A stretch of DNA of 64,000 bases from Microbulbifer sp. VAAF005 (GTDB taxonomy: Bacteria; Pseudomonadota; Gammaproteobacteria; Pseudomonadales; Cellvibrionaceae): positions 496,001 to 560,000 of the forward strand of contig NZ_CP120233.1 in the NCBI RefSeq assembly GCF_030012985.1, given 5' to 3'. A program made the translations under genes and the position numbers. Below are positions 17,609-27,228 of this stretch, piece by piece (the stretch's first letter is position 1; each line of letters starts with the position of its first letter). The notes under the pieces are model-generated. The model did not search any database, was not told the DNA's origin, and saw only the letters and a program-made list of their open reading frames with translations.

Positions 17609-20570
17609 ATAGAACAGCTTTCAATCGCTCTTTAAGGGAGGATATAAACACCTTATCCTTCCCCCCAAGATTGGAAACATAAAGTATAAAATCACTACCA
17701 TCTTTTCTGACAACCGTTACCGTAGTGGTATCTCCTAAAGAACTGGACCAGTCTACCTGTAGATCCTCAATATCCTCGTAAGATGCCATTTCCTTTTCCA
17801 AAATATCCCCATCTTTCCAATAGGAAAATACATGGCGTTGTGTAAAACCATTGCCATCTTCACTCACGAATAGAAGCGCGTCACTATAGAAATATGCTAC
17901 CTCATCAGTAGCCTTTAGGATCCCCTTTCTCTGCATAAACTTGAGGTCCCTATCTGATATCTCACTTCCTTCAACAACCTTGTCGCTAGCTAAAATACCA
18001 AACTCTCCACCGACCACCAGCCCACACACCGGCAAGCTCAACACCACTAACAAAGCATGCCTAGCATGCCATTTGGAACCCTCAATTACCGCTGGTGACT
18101 TATCACCATTCACAAACAGTAAATAGTTTGCCAATGGCAATACTGTTAGCACGGTTAGAAGCTGGAACACCAGGGGGTAGCCCGTATATCTACCCAAGAC
18201 TGGTGAGATCAAAAAGGTAATGGCCAATACAACTGCAAATCCTTTGTTTGGCAAATATGATTTACCATATCGATTTTCACTATCTTCACGGAGTTTATTC
18301 CAAAGGGGGAAGTACCAGAACTTGTTAAAAATACCTCTAGCGAGCGGCATGATCGCACTACGTTCCTGCTCCCGGATATATTTGAAGTTTCTATAAAACC
18401 AATAAACACCAAAAATTCCGAATGTAAAAACCCACATCGCCGTCAGCTTACCCAGGGAGACAGGGTAAAAAATCGTATCTTCCTTTACAGGGTTCTTCCA
18501 TCTATCAAAGCGCCACATAAAGACCAGGAAGACATACATGGCGGCATAGATATAGATATACGTGGCGAGCGATAACTGTGATAAGAAACAACTCTCAGTA
18601 TCTCCTGAGGTATTTGCATAAGACTGATAGATACCGTAACTCAGTTGATTCTTGAGTTTGTTAATAGCTTCTACGTAGGCTTGATATTCACTCGGCTTAA
18701 CATGATCAACTTTACTGCGGTATATGTATTTCAGTGAAAGTGTCTTACTGGTTTCCTGATAGGAAACCTCATTTTTGAAATAGAAAAAGCTGTTATCTTC
18801 CTCAAAATACTCACTATCAAAAAACCAATCGTCTCCTTCGAAGTGAATTTCAATAACCTGCTCTATATGCTCTGGATACGATAAAGCCAAGGGATGGTGC
18901 CTATCCTGATCATCCGGCTCAGATACCCATGGGCTAACAATGTTTGCATAAAAATCAACCTCCTGGCGCTTTCTATCTGGTTTATCTTCCCAGAAATTTT
19001 CCAGCTTATATTGCTCATGAGAGGTGAATATATTTCGCTCTGGGTTATCTTCGAGCTCAATTAGAGCAGCGACTTCAATCCCGGAATAATAATCCTCAAA
19101 GAACTCCAAGTATTCTGTCTGTATTTGATCTCGCCCATTGCTAGCTAAACGCTGTCTCTGCCTTTCAGCGTCCTTACCATAATTTACAGTAGTGGTTGTA
19201 AAGGTTGCAGGGCCGTCATCCAGTACTGTGAACTCATCTTTTACAAATACTCCATACTTTGCGACATCTGGCTCCATATTTACCAAGTCATCAATGCCCG
19301 GCCTGAGTATTAGTGCTTTTCCATAATCTGGCTGAAAAATACTGCTCAAGTCACCATGCTGATAGCTACGCGTTGGATCTACCCAATACTCTTTGTCTTC
19401 AAATTCAAAATAGCTGATAACATGGTCAAATGACCTTACGCTGGGGATTCTATCTTTAAGTCTTGTTTCGGTATTGACTAGAGCCGGGTAGCCAACAACT
19501 CCAAGTTCTTTCAATAGAGTTAGAAACAGTACGGTTTTATCTTTACAATCTCCATATCTATACCGCAAAGTCGTGCTGGCTGGTCTGGGCTTGTGTGAGT
19601 TTTCCCCCAACTCTATCCCTAAGTAACGTATCTCCCCCTGGACAAACCGAAGTGCGGCAGAGATTTGGGAACTCTTATCTTTGTGATTTAACTTGATGTC
19701 AGCGACTAATTTGGCTATCTCCGCATCAACATTAAAAACTCCTTGATATAACCCTAATCCCCAGACACCAACATCTTCCCAGGTTGCCAGTTCACTAAAG
19801 TAAATAGCGCCCCAAGGACTAAACCAGGAAGGAGTCCCATCGTCAGATTTAAGTGGATCAAGTTTATTGTCCTCGATGATATACTCTCTGGCACCCCCCA
19901 GATCTTTTTGTTTGAGTTCTAAATCGCTATTTAAAATTGAACTATAGAGAGGTGTTTGCTTCTCCCACAATATACGCAAATAGAGTCTCTCAAGTGGGAC
20001 AGACCAATTCAGACTAGAGTTATATGCAAATATCCCGTGATAAACAGGGTTCACCCCTGAGCGAGTGTAGCTATACTCTACAACATCACCCACCCTGATA
20101 TCGTCTAACAATATATTGAGCGTTAATTGGCCATGGTAAACTGACTCATCCATTTCCTCTTCGCGCCGAATATGATCTATTCGCGCAGTATTGAGTTTAT
20201 TTAAAACCTGTCTATCGCGGATCACATTAAGAGTATGTAATGTAACCTTTTGATACTCTGGGTCATAATCAATACTTATCTGTGAGCTTTCATCAACCCC
20301 CTCTGGGTTAATAATGTATTCAGCCATTCGAAAGAAGTATTCAAATTCTGGCTTATCCCCCGCTTTGATCTGCGAGTCCAGAAGAAGATAATGAACCCCA
20401 TCCTGGATTTTATCGATCGGCCGCTCTTTTACTTCAGGAACTACTACCTTTGTTACCCAATCTGGTATGGGAGACGTAGCAACTTCTTCCCTTGCCCAAA
20501 CCTTGCCTACGGCCAACAATGAACAAATCACTAAAACTATTGATATAGCCGCATCAATTTTTTTCTTCAT
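17607..20570 (-). CDS. DUF3857 / transglutaminase-like membrane protein
   Basis: A 987-residue protein. The signal anchor (SIVLVICSLLAVGKVWA) is followed by a DUF3857 beta-rich domain and then a transglutaminase-like core, with the catalytic Cys in RYGDCKDKTV near residue 340, His in SFDHVISYFE and Asp in YWVDPTRS. The usual architecture ends with a beta-domain. Here an extra C-terminal part holds about five membrane spans (from LSLATYIYIYAAMYVFLVF onward, including MWVFTFGIFGVYWFYRNF) and a short cytosolic or periplasmic tail of about 130 residues. The transglutaminase fold faces the periplasm if the signal anchor is correct. Function is unknown: a cysteine-protease-like or cross-linking role is possible. 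No operon partner. Confidence 0.82.
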   Translation of the reverse strand: MKKKIDAAISIVLVICSLLAVGKVWAREEVATSPIPDWVTKVVVPEVKERPIDKIQDGVHYLLLDSQIKAGDKPEFEYFFRMAEYIINPEGVDESSQISIDYDPEYQKVTLHTLNVIRDRQVLNKLNTARIDHIRREEEMDESVYHGQLTLNILLDDIRVGDVVEYSYTRSGVNPVYHGIFAYNSSLNWSVPLERLYLRILWEKQTPLYSSILNSDLELKQKDLGGAREYIIEDNKLDPLKSDDGTPSWFSPWGAIYFSELATWEDVGVWGLGLYQGVFNVDAEIAKLVADIKLNHKDKSSQISAALRFVQGEIRYLGIELGENSHKPRPASTTLRYRYGDCKDKTVLFLTLLKELGVVGYPALVNTETRLKDRIPSVRSFDHVISYFEFEDKEYWVDPTRSYQHGDLSSIFQPDYGKALILRPGIDDLVNMEPDVAKYGVFVKDEFTVLDDGPATFTTTTVNYGKDAERQRQRLASNGRDQIQTEYLEFFEDYYSGIEVAALIELEDNPERNIFTSHEQYKLENFWEDKPDRKRQEVDFYANIVSPWVSEPDDQDRHHPLALSYPEHIEQVIEIHFEGDDWFFDSEYFEEDNSFFYFKNEVSYQETSKTLSLKYIYRSKVDHVKPSEYQAYVEAINKLKNQLSYGIYQSYANTSGDTESCFLSQLSLATYIYIYAAMYVFLVFMWRFDRWKNPVKEDTIFYPVSLGKLTAMWVFTFGIFGVYWFYRNFKYIREQERSAIMPLARGIFNKFWYFPLWNKLREDSENRYGKSYLPNKGFAVVLAITFLISPVLGRYTGYPLVFQLLTVLTVLPLANYLLFVNGDKSPAVIEGSKWHARHALLVVLSLPVCGLVVGGEFGILASDKVVEGSEISDRDLKFMQRKGILKATDEVAYFYSDALLFVSEDGNGFTQRHVFSYWKDGDILEKEMASYEDIEDLQVDWSSSLGDTTTVTVVRKDGSDFILYVSNLGGKDKVFISSLKERLKAVL

Positions 20571-21309
20571 TATCTACTTTTCTACAATACTTAGAGTGGC
20601 TTTCAAATACGAAATGGATGCGCACCAGTGAAACTAGACTGCAAACCCAATTAACTCAATACCTGCTTGTACGAGGAGCTTAGTAAAGGCGTTTTTCACT
20701 CGAAAGTCCAATATGGAGTCACAATGCGAGCTATCCCGATATTTTTTGTACGATAGTCCATTAACTAAGAACCTAAGACAACGTAAATAGCAGAAGATAT
20801 AAGATTTAGAAGAGCTGACACTCTCTATACTAAAACTGGTATTCAGATTTATAAAAAGTTAATCACAACCAAACTTCCCCCACAAACTACAAGTAAGCTT
20901 ATAAATAAGCTTTCCTATTAACTAGGAGTTAACAGGGATAAATTTTGTAACGGTCAGCTACTGTTGGTTTACCCATAGAACAATATAGGGAAACAATTTG
21001 CTTCTAGTTAATTTGCGGCCACTGTTCATGGCAGTAGCTAATGTAAATCTCCATAGAAACCTCTTAGTTGTTCCCATTTGGCAACGGCAAGAAATCTAAT
21101 AGCAGCAGTGGAGCCTAATCATCCCCGAGGAAAGTAGTCGCCCGCCTATGGCATCAAATCTTATGTAGAACAGGTGTTTCTCTTATCGCCAGCAGAAGTT
21201 GAGCTTCCGGTAGAGGCGGCCTCCATCAATAATAGGATTAATACAAATAATAGCCTGAATAACACCTGTAAACGATCAATTTAAGCATTAATAGCTGCAA
21301 CTCCACCTA
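20571..21309. other. Long intergenic region without a recognisable gene
   Basis: Over 700 bases of AT-rich sequence between the divergently placed DUF3857 gene and the hipBA pair. One short frame around 21030-21100 reads MAVANVNLHRNLLVVPIWQR and then stops, possibly a gene fragment. No RNA gene, repeat array or strong terminator is evident. Confidence 0.5.
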
Positions 21310-21385
21310 TTAACACTTTTAACCTTTGTAGACTATAATAGCTCAAAAAGCACCCTTTAGCTCGACAAAACCTAACCAAAGGGTG
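21310..21385 (+). promoter_or_regulatory. Promoter and inverted-repeat operator of the hipBA pair
   Basis: TTAACA (21310-21315) and TATAAT (21334-21339), 18 bases apart, form a good promoter. Downstream an 8-base inverted repeat, CACCCTTT (21351-21358) and AAAGGGTG (21378-21385), is separated by 19 bases and ends at the ribosome site. HipB-type repressors autoregulate through inverted repeats, so this is the likely operator, though it could also fold as an RNA hairpin that hides the ribosome site. Confidence 0.55.
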
Positions 21386-21399
21386 GAAAGGCAACTATT

Positions 21400-21756
21400 A
21401 TGGGATTTCACGGTCAATCAGATAAGCAAATACTTGAGTCGCTGGGCAATCGTCTCAAAAACTACCGCTTACGAATGAACCTTACTCAGGATGACATGGC
21501 TGAGCGTGCAGGCCTATCCACCTCCACCATTAAAGGGCTGGAGGCTGGTCGTGGCAGGCTTGATAGCCTTGTTGCTGCGCTGAGAGTACTTCGCCAACTT
21601 GATTCATTGGATAGCTTCTTACCTGAACCGGCAGTAAGTCCGATGCAAATTGCTACTCAAGGTAAACAGCGGCAGAGAGCCAGCCGCAGCTCACAGAATC
21701 AGCGCGATACCCTGCCCTTGAACAGCAATAAGAAAAGGAGCAAGCCGGAATGGTAA
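21400..21756 (+). CDS. HipB-like HTH antitoxin/regulator
   Basis: Protein of 118 residues with a Cro/C1-type helix-turn-helix at about 12-65 (NRLKNYRLRMNLTQDDMAER, then GLSTSTIKGLEAGRG). The C-terminal tail is basic and flexible (KQRQRASRSSQNQR) and ends in lysines. It overlaps the start of the HipA gene by seven bases. This is the usual order of type II HipBA toxin-antitoxin or of HipA-kinase regulatory pairs. It should bind its own promoter together with HipA and neutralise the kinase. The ribosome site GGAAAGG precedes the ATG at 21400. Confidence 0.85.
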   Translation: MGFHGQSDKQILESLGNRLKNYRLRMNLTQDDMAERAGLSTSTIKGLEAGRGRLDSLVAALRVLRQLDSLDSFLPEPAVSPMQIATQGKQRQRASRSSQNQRDTLPLNSNKKRSKPEW

Positions 21757-23048
21757 ACCAGACAAATGCCGCAACAGTTCACTTGTGGGGCGAGTTGGTA
21801 GGCGCTGTCCACTGGGGTGACAGTGGTTATGGTTCATTCGAGTATGCACCGGAGTTCTTGCGTCGGGGGCTGGATATTGCTCCGATAACCATGCCAATTG
21901 AAACTTCACAAGAGCCATATACATTTCGCGGCCTCGGTCGGGAAACATTTAAAGGATTACCGGGACTCCTCGCCGATTGCCTGCCTGACAAATTCGGCAA
22001 TGCGGTGATTGATGCCTGGCTCGCACGCCAAGGGCGAACTCCAGACAGCTTCAACCCTATTGAGCGACTCTGTTACACCGGTACTCGTGGCATGGGCGCG
22101 CTTGAATTTCAACCAGCGGTGGACGGCACCTTCAAAGACTCTGTCGACCTGAACGTTGAAGAATTAGTCAATCTAGCTGCCGCAATTACCAATAGGCAGA
22201 CGGATCTCAATACGCAATTTAGACATAGTGATACTGAAAAATCAGGCTCCTTGCTGGACATTTTGCGCGTTGGCACCAGTGCGGGAGGCGCTCGAGCAAA
22301 AGCAGTTATTGCCATGAATGATAAGGGGGATATTCGCTCTGGTCAGGTCCCCGCCCCTAAAGGCTATGACTACTGGCTTTTAAAATTTGACGGCGCGGGA
22401 GATCTTGAACTCAGGGCAAGCGATGGCTATGGGCGGGTTGAATACGCCTATTATCATATGGCTCGCGAAGCGGGTATCAATATGGCGGAGTGCGGGCTAC
22501 TGGAGGAAAATGGCCGAGCGCATTTTATGACGCGGCGCTTTGATCGGGTAAACGGGCAAAAGCTTCATATGCAGTCTCTATGTGGTATTGCGCACTTAGA
22601 TTTCAACATGGCAGGCGCACACTCCTATGAGCAAGTATTCAGCATAATACGTGAACTATATCTGTCTAAAAATGAAGCCGTTCAGCAATATCGCCGTATG
22701 GTCTTCAACGTATTGGCCAGGAATCAAGATGATCATACAAAGAATATTGCATTTCTTATGGACCCAGCCGGAGAATGGTCTCTTTCACCAGCCTTTGACC
22801 TGACTTATGCCCACAATCCTGGCGGAGCTTGGACAAGTCAACACCAGATGAGTATTAACGGAAAGCGTGATCACTTCAATTTAGATGACTTAATAACATT
22901 AGGGGAATCCATCAGCATTAAGCGTCCAATGGAGATAATTGATCAGGTCGCAAGTGCGGTAGCAAATTGGGAGCAGTTCGCTGAAGCCTCCGGTGTCTCT
23001 GAAAGCTGGATTATTGAAATTGGCCAAAACCACCGCAAGCTAACTTGA
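21750..23048 (+). CDS. hipA: HipA-family serine/threonine kinase (toxin)
   Basis: A 432-residue kinase of the PI3/4-kinase-like HipA fold. It has an N-terminal couple_hipA region, an ATP-binding stretch with LLKFDGAGDLEL around residue 210, the catalytic loop NQDDHTKNIAF around 330 and the metal-binding SPAFDLTYAH. The glycine-rich GTSAGGARAKAV loop near 175, which ejects when phosphorylated in E. coli HipA, is also visible. All catalytic residues I know are intact. E. coli HipA phosphorylates glutamyl-tRNA synthetase; other family members use different targets, so the target here is open. Translated with the HTH gene by overlap. Confidence 0.9.
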   Translation: MVNQTNAATVHLWGELVGAVHWGDSGYGSFEYAPEFLRRGLDIAPITMPIETSQEPYTFRGLGRETFKGLPGLLADCLPDKFGNAVIDAWLARQGRTPDSFNPIERLCYTGTRGMGALEFQPAVDGTFKDSVDLNVEELVNLAAAITNRQTDLNTQFRHSDTEKSGSLLDILRVGTSAGGARAKAVIAMNDKGDIRSGQVPAPKGYDYWLLKFDGAGDLELRASDGYGRVEYAYYHMAREAGINMAECGLLEENGRAHFMTRRFDRVNGQKLHMQSLCGIAHLDFNMAGAHSYEQVFSIIRELYLSKNEAVQQYRRMVFNVLARNQDDHTKNIAFLMDPAGEWSLSPAFDLTYAHNPGGAWTSQHQMSINGKRDHFNLDDLITLGESISIKRPMEIIDQVASAVANWEQFAEASGVSESWIIEIGQNHRKLT

Positions 23049-23366
23049 ATTTTATCTATATGTCATTGACCTAGCCGCTACCCACTTCTTTTGTGGCCCC
23101 AAGGATGGAGCCAGGGTTCGATCCCAAATTTTACCGCTAAAACCTTCAGCCTCCCAACCATACTCCCACGGCGGCCCCAGTGTATCTTTTAACTCCAAAG
23201 ATCCCTTGTCGAATAGAACAGAGGCACCGTAAACGGGCTTATAGTCCATGAGATATCGAGCGGGATGAAGTCAAGTCCAATCGAAAAAACGACACTTCAA
23301 TCGTCTTCATCTGAGAAATATCAGCTTACATTCTATTTTGGCGATTAACGTATAAAAGAGCTGCTC

Positions 23367-23978
23367 ATGATGAAACTGTCACTTCTATTCACAATAATTT
23401 TGATTTCCCTTGCTTTTATGGGAGCTAAAACGGCAGCAGAAGAGAATAGTCATAACTCAATCAAGAATAGTGAGGGCATCATTTGTAATAATGAGTATGT
23501 TCTATGCACATCTGCCCCATGCATTCCAGATCCCAGTAATCCAGATTCAAATGCAGTTTGCAGATGTGACGTTAATAAGGGGTTGAACTTCGGGTTTTCT
23601 GAATGTAAAAACCGAACTCCTGTGACTGACTCAAACGACGTCAAAAAAGCCTTATCGACATTTTCTTTCGCGCAGGCTCCCACCAAGCCTGTACTTTCCT
23701 GCCCCGAAGGTAAACCGTGGACTGATTGCCTGGATCAACCCTGCATTGTCGACCCGATGAATCCACTTAAAGCCATATGCACATGCAAGATTGTACGGGA
23801 TAAGTCTTTTGTAACTTTTGGAGGCGATTGTGTTTCCCTGAGTTGTGATACGGGTTACTGGTCAGGTGCAACGGCAGAGTCCTATGTGGGAGCAAGCAGA
23901 AAACTGATGAAGGCATTTAGCTTAGATGAGGTTCCCGCCAAATATTGCGTGGGGATGAAACCTGAGGTTTCAGAGTAA
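23367..23978 (+). CDS. Secreted protein with two cysteine-rich repeats
   Basis: Starts with a signal peptide (MMKLSLLFTIILISLAFMG, cleavage near AKTAAEE). The mature part contains the same cysteine layout twice: C, six to eight residues later a C, then x3-PC-x-x-DP-x-NP, then A-x-C-x-C and a final C after a FG segment. The first copy is at about residues 40-80 and the second at about 110-155. A few more cysteines follow. At least six per repeat suggests disulphide pairing outside the cytoplasm. I do not recognise the family. It stands alone, with its own promoter region and no operon partner. Confidence 0.7.
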   Translation: MMKLSLLFTIILISLAFMGAKTAAEENSHNSIKNSEGIICNNEYVLCTSAPCIPDPSNPDSNAVCRCDVNKGLNFGFSECKNRTPVTDSNDVKKALSTFSFAQAPTKPVLSCPEGKPWTDCLDQPCIVDPMNPLKAICTCKIVRDKSFVTFGGDCVSLSCDTGYWSGATAESYVGASRKLMKAFSLDEVPAKYCVGMKPEVSE

Positions 23979-24143
23979 TTTCTGCGCGATCCAAGTCACA
24001 TCAGTCTTTTGTGCTTTTTAGAAATAGATACCCAATTCGCAGTACGGAGCGTTGATCCCTACTCTGTTTAGAGGCCATACAATTCATGAAAGAATCACCA
24101 AGTAGATTATATTACTTTCATAATTATTGAAATTTCGGAAAAA

Positions 24144-24203
24144 GTTAAATCACCCTTATCGTAATTTCTGGTATGGTTAAATCAACCACAAGAAATGATT
24201 AAC
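24144..24203. promoter_or_regulatory. Repeated half-sites upstream of the VOC gene
   Basis: GTTAAATCA occurs at 24144-24152 and again at 24176-24184, 32 bases apart (about three helical turns). A related inverted copy, TGATTAAC, follows at 24196-24203. Such spacing suits a regulator that binds on one face of DNA. They lie 65-125 bases before the VOC gene start. Confidence 0.35.
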
Positions 24204-24269
24204 TAACAACTGCCGCCTAAAAAATAAAAACCAAACAAGCAACACTATTTTTAGACAAAAGGCACTCTT

Positions 24270-24953
24270 ATGAGAACACGCTGTAGCCACGTTTTACTCT
24301 GGGTGGAGGATATTCATCAAGCCGTACAGGATTTTCGCCAGCTGGGTTTTACCGTAGATTATGCAACGAAAGAAAAAAGTGCTCAGCACGCACATATTTG
24401 GTTTCGTGAGGGAGCGATTATTGAGTTACTAACATCACCATCCAATGCTCAATACTTCAAATGGATTATTGACCTCTTTGCCGGCCGGGGCGCAGGACGT
24501 AGGATGATACGTTGGTCGCAAGAAGGAGAAGGTTTTTGTGATGTTGCCTTAGTCAGTGACGATTTTGATAATGATCTTTCAGCGATGAAGCGTGAGGGTG
24601 TTCAAACCGGGCGAGTGATTCCCTGGCAACGAACCAAGCCAAACGGACAAAAAACCAGCTTCCGCTTTGTTTATCCTCGCTCTGAGCGACTGCCATTTAT
24701 TGTAAGTCCATATAACCCACCTCAGTACCCTCAAGAAACAAACCATAAAAATGGTGCTACTGGCCTGAGTAAAGTGCACATGGAAGTCAGTGAACAGGAC
24801 TGGAAAACTGTACAACGTTTAATCGATAAAGATTCCACATTTAATATCAAACCCGGGCCTACAACCAAAGTTACGGGTATAGAGGTTAGTGGTCTGAGAG
24901 AAAATTTGGACCCGACTCTTTTGCATGGGAGTAAAATCAACCCAGCAAGCTAA
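24270..24953 (+). CDS. VOC family protein (glyoxalase-like)
   Basis: A 227-residue protein whose first half (CSHVLLWVEDIHQAVQDFRQ, then AHIWFREGAIIELLT) is a vicinal-oxygen-chelate beta-alpha-beta-beta-beta module of the Glyoxalase_3 type. His in SHVLLW and Glu in IIELL are the usual metal ligands. The second half has a weaker repeat (GLSKVHMEVS) that again offers a His. The reaction and substrate are unknown: dioxygenase, lyase or binding protein are all possible. It is followed by a strong hairpin and faces the siderophore receptor gene tail-to-tail. Confidence 0.75.
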   Translation: MRTRCSHVLLWVEDIHQAVQDFRQLGFTVDYATKEKSAQHAHIWFREGAIIELLTSPSNAQYFKWIIDLFAGRGAGRRMIRWSQEGEGFCDVALVSDDFDNDLSAMKREGVQTGRVIPWQRTKPNGQKTSFRFVYPRSERLPFIVSPYNPPQYPQETNHKNGATGLSKVHMEVSEQDWKTVQRLIDKDSTFNIKPGPTTKVTGIEVSGLRENLDPTLLHGSKINPAS

Positions 24954-24971
24954 GGAGCCTCTGAGCTATTT

Positions 24972-25003
24972 AGTGGATCAATCTCTACAGAGATTGATCC
25001 ACT
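24972..25003. terminator. Hairpin at the end of the siderophore operon
   Basis: Near-perfect 15-base-pair stem, AGTGGATCAATCTCT / AGAGATTGATCCACT, around a two-base centre. It lies between the convergent VOC and TonB receptor genes. There is no long T-run, so termination may be weak or the hairpin may protect the mRNA end. Confidence 0.7.
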
Positions 25004-25052
25004 CACCATCAAGATAGATAAAACAGTCGTTAACTAAACTGTCGAAATCTTA

Positions 25053-27197
25053 TTACAGACGGTATAGAACTCCAACTCCCGCACGACGTCCTTTTGCCGG
25101 CGCCCCTATTCTGGCATCAGGGGCAAATATCGCATTGGTGTAGCCATATAACTGATACTGCTCATCAAGCAGATTGTCAGCAAACAGATAAAGCTCCATA
25201 GAGTCCGTTTGCAGTGCTACACGAAGGTCCACCTTGCTGTAAGCATCCAGGTTAAAGTGGTTTTGTGCATCTGCCGGGCGCTCATCTACATGACGTACAG
25301 TCAGGTTGGTATTGAGAGCCGGTGCGCTTAACCCCATAAAGTCTGGTAGAGGCTGGTAGTAATTCAATGCCAGGCTAGCACTCCAGCTGGGTACGTCAGG
25401 CACTTCATTACCCGCCAAAACGTCACCACCGGAAACACCATACACATCTTTTGTAATTTCCGTATCCAGGAAGCTCAAGCCACCGGCAATACTAAACTGC
25501 TCGGTAATAAACCAATCGGCCTCAAGCTCTGCACCAAATGTCTCCGTATCTGCGTTTACTGCAGCAGAGGAATAGGAAGCAAAATCAAAGCCTAACAAAT
25601 GATCATCTTCCACTGAGCTAAAGAATACAGCACCACTGATATTCAAACTGTCTGACTCATTTTTAATGCCTAGCTCGAAGGTGTCGACAGTTGCGGGCTT
25701 GTAAGCAACGCTATCGGCAGACTGCAAAGCAAAGTCATTGAACCCACCGGATTTATAGCCTCGTGCGGCAACTGCATAGATATTTGTGGAATTGGACAGC
25801 GAATAACCAAGAGCCAAGCGGCCAGTTGTATAACTATCGTCCAAATCTCTTTGATCTTGAGAAACGTAGAGATTGCCATCCATACCGTAGCTGGAATACT
25901 CACCGGCGTACTTCTTACTCTCTTGGGTGTAACGTAATCCAGCTGTAAATTTTAGGGAGTCAGTTACAGGTAATGTAGTCTCACCGTAAATAGCCTGGCT
26001 ATCAGTATCGTAATCCCGGTATTGATTGGCGAAGGACACCAAATCAATTGAGTCAAAACTTCTTTCACCTTCTTGTAGATTGAGTCCAATCACCCAGAAT
26101 GTAGATGCCTCAGGCAATGAGGACAAGCGTAGATCCTGGCTGATGGTCTGCTCGTCCTGGCTATCGCCACGAAGATACTCCATTGGGAAATTGAACACTG
26201 CTTGGGCAGTCTCTTGGTCAAAACCGGTTAGGTAACTAAAATCCGTGTTGACCAATGCAGTGATAGAAGTCAGTTGAGTATTAGCCCATTGGTGATTGAT
26301 TTCAGTGGAAAATCGCTCAACGGTTTTTTCATTATCGTCAAAAGCTCCTGGTGTGTGTTCACTGCCAGGGTCATCACCGAAAGGTTGTAATAACTGAAGG
26401 TTCAGAAAGCCTTCCTGTTGTTGCTTCTCAGCAATAAATAAGGCTGATGTTTTCGCACCCAAATCCCATTCCAGACTACCTCTGAAAGCCAGGTCTTTGG
26501 GTTCAGTCATTGGATCGCCGTTAGTCGTATTCTCAACCCAATGGTCCTCACTGATATGTCGGATGGCTACTCGGCCACGGAGTGATTCAGAGAATGGGCC
26601 GCTGATAACAGTTTGATATAAACTCTGGTTATCCTCTCCGAGCTCTACACGTCCGTAAGCTTCAAACTCTTCGGTTGGCTTGTTAGTGGTAATATTAATA
26701 GCGCCAGCTTCACTGTTGCGCCCGAATAAGGTCCCTTGAGGACCCTTTAATATTTCCAGTCTTTCGATATCAAGGGTCCCAAGGGACACATTTCCCGCAG
26801 GCATAGATACGCCATCAAGGTTCACTACAACGGAGCCATCATCCTTATTTACCTGAGTCAGTGAACCAACCCCGCGAATACGGATATTTGCATCCACCGC
26901 ACCACTGGAAGAATAAACATCTACTCCAGGTGCACTGCGTAATGCATCTTCAAAATTGAGCAGCAATCGGTTTTTCAAATCCTCTTCGCTAACAACACTC
27001 AAGCTGAAGGGAACATCCTTGGCTTTCTCTTTTGTAAGCCGGGCAGTAACTTCAACGACTTCCATTTCTATTTCGGAAGAACTCTCCTTTTCCGCTCCTT
27101 CCGCCGTAGAGTAGGCTCCGGAAGCGTATAACAGACTTGCCGATATTAGCGAAATTTGTTTCGCAAGTACTTTCTTATCTAGGTTTAAGCTGAGCAT
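25053..27197 (-). CDS. TonB-dependent outer membrane receptor for the metallophore
   Basis: A 714-residue receptor. A signal peptide (ISLISASLLYASGAYS) and a TonB box-like MEVVEVTA precede the plug domain (KDVPFSLSVVSEEDLKN to KGPQGTLFGRNSEAGAINITT, about residues 55-170). A 22-strand barrel follows, ending in GRRAGVGVLYRL with the terminal aromatic pattern of outer membrane proteins. It is the last gene of the leftward metallophore operon, 31 bases after the permease gene, so it most likely imports the ferric (or other metal) complex made by the upstream enzymes. FptA and FyuA are the analogous receptors. No sigma-regulator extension is present at the N-terminus. Confidence 0.9.
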   Translation of the reverse strand: MLSLNLDKKVLAKQISLISASLLYASGAYSTAEGAEKESSSEIEMEVVEVTARLTKEKAKDVPFSLSVVSEEDLKNRLLLNFEDALRSAPGVDVYSSSGAVDANIRIRGVGSLTQVNKDDGSVVVNLDGVSMPAGNVSLGTLDIERLEILKGPQGTLFGRNSEAGAINITTNKPTEEFEAYGRVELGEDNQSLYQTVISGPFSESLRGRVAIRHISEDHWVENTTNGDPMTEPKDLAFRGSLEWDLGAKTSALFIAEKQQQEGFLNLQLLQPFGDDPGSEHTPGAFDDNEKTVERFSTEINHQWANTQLTSITALVNTDFSYLTGFDQETAQAVFNFPMEYLRGDSQDEQTISQDLRLSSLPEASTFWVIGLNLQEGERSFDSIDLVSFANQYRDYDTDSQAIYGETTLPVTDSLKFTAGLRYTQESKKYAGEYSSYGMDGNLYVSQDQRDLDDSYTTGRLALGYSLSNSTNIYAVAARGYKSGGFNDFALQSADSVAYKPATVDTFELGIKNESDSLNISGAVFFSSVEDDHLLGFDFASYSSAAVNADTETFGAELEADWFITEQFSIAGGLSFLDTEITKDVYGVSGGDVLAGNEVPDVPSWSASLALNYYQPLPDFMGLSAPALNTNLTVRHVDERPADAQNHFNLDAYSKVDLRVALQTDSMELYLFADNLLDEQYQLYGYTNAIFAPDARIGAPAKGRRAGVGVLYRL

Positions 27198-27228
27198 AAA
27201 TTGAATTTCCTTTCTATTACTTAGGCTA

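Noticed and set aside
23052..23249. Leftward 65-residue ORF convergent with hipA
   Set aside because: Looks partly protein-like (WEYGWEAEGFSGKIWDRT) but has no ribosome site or family match; may be a fragment.
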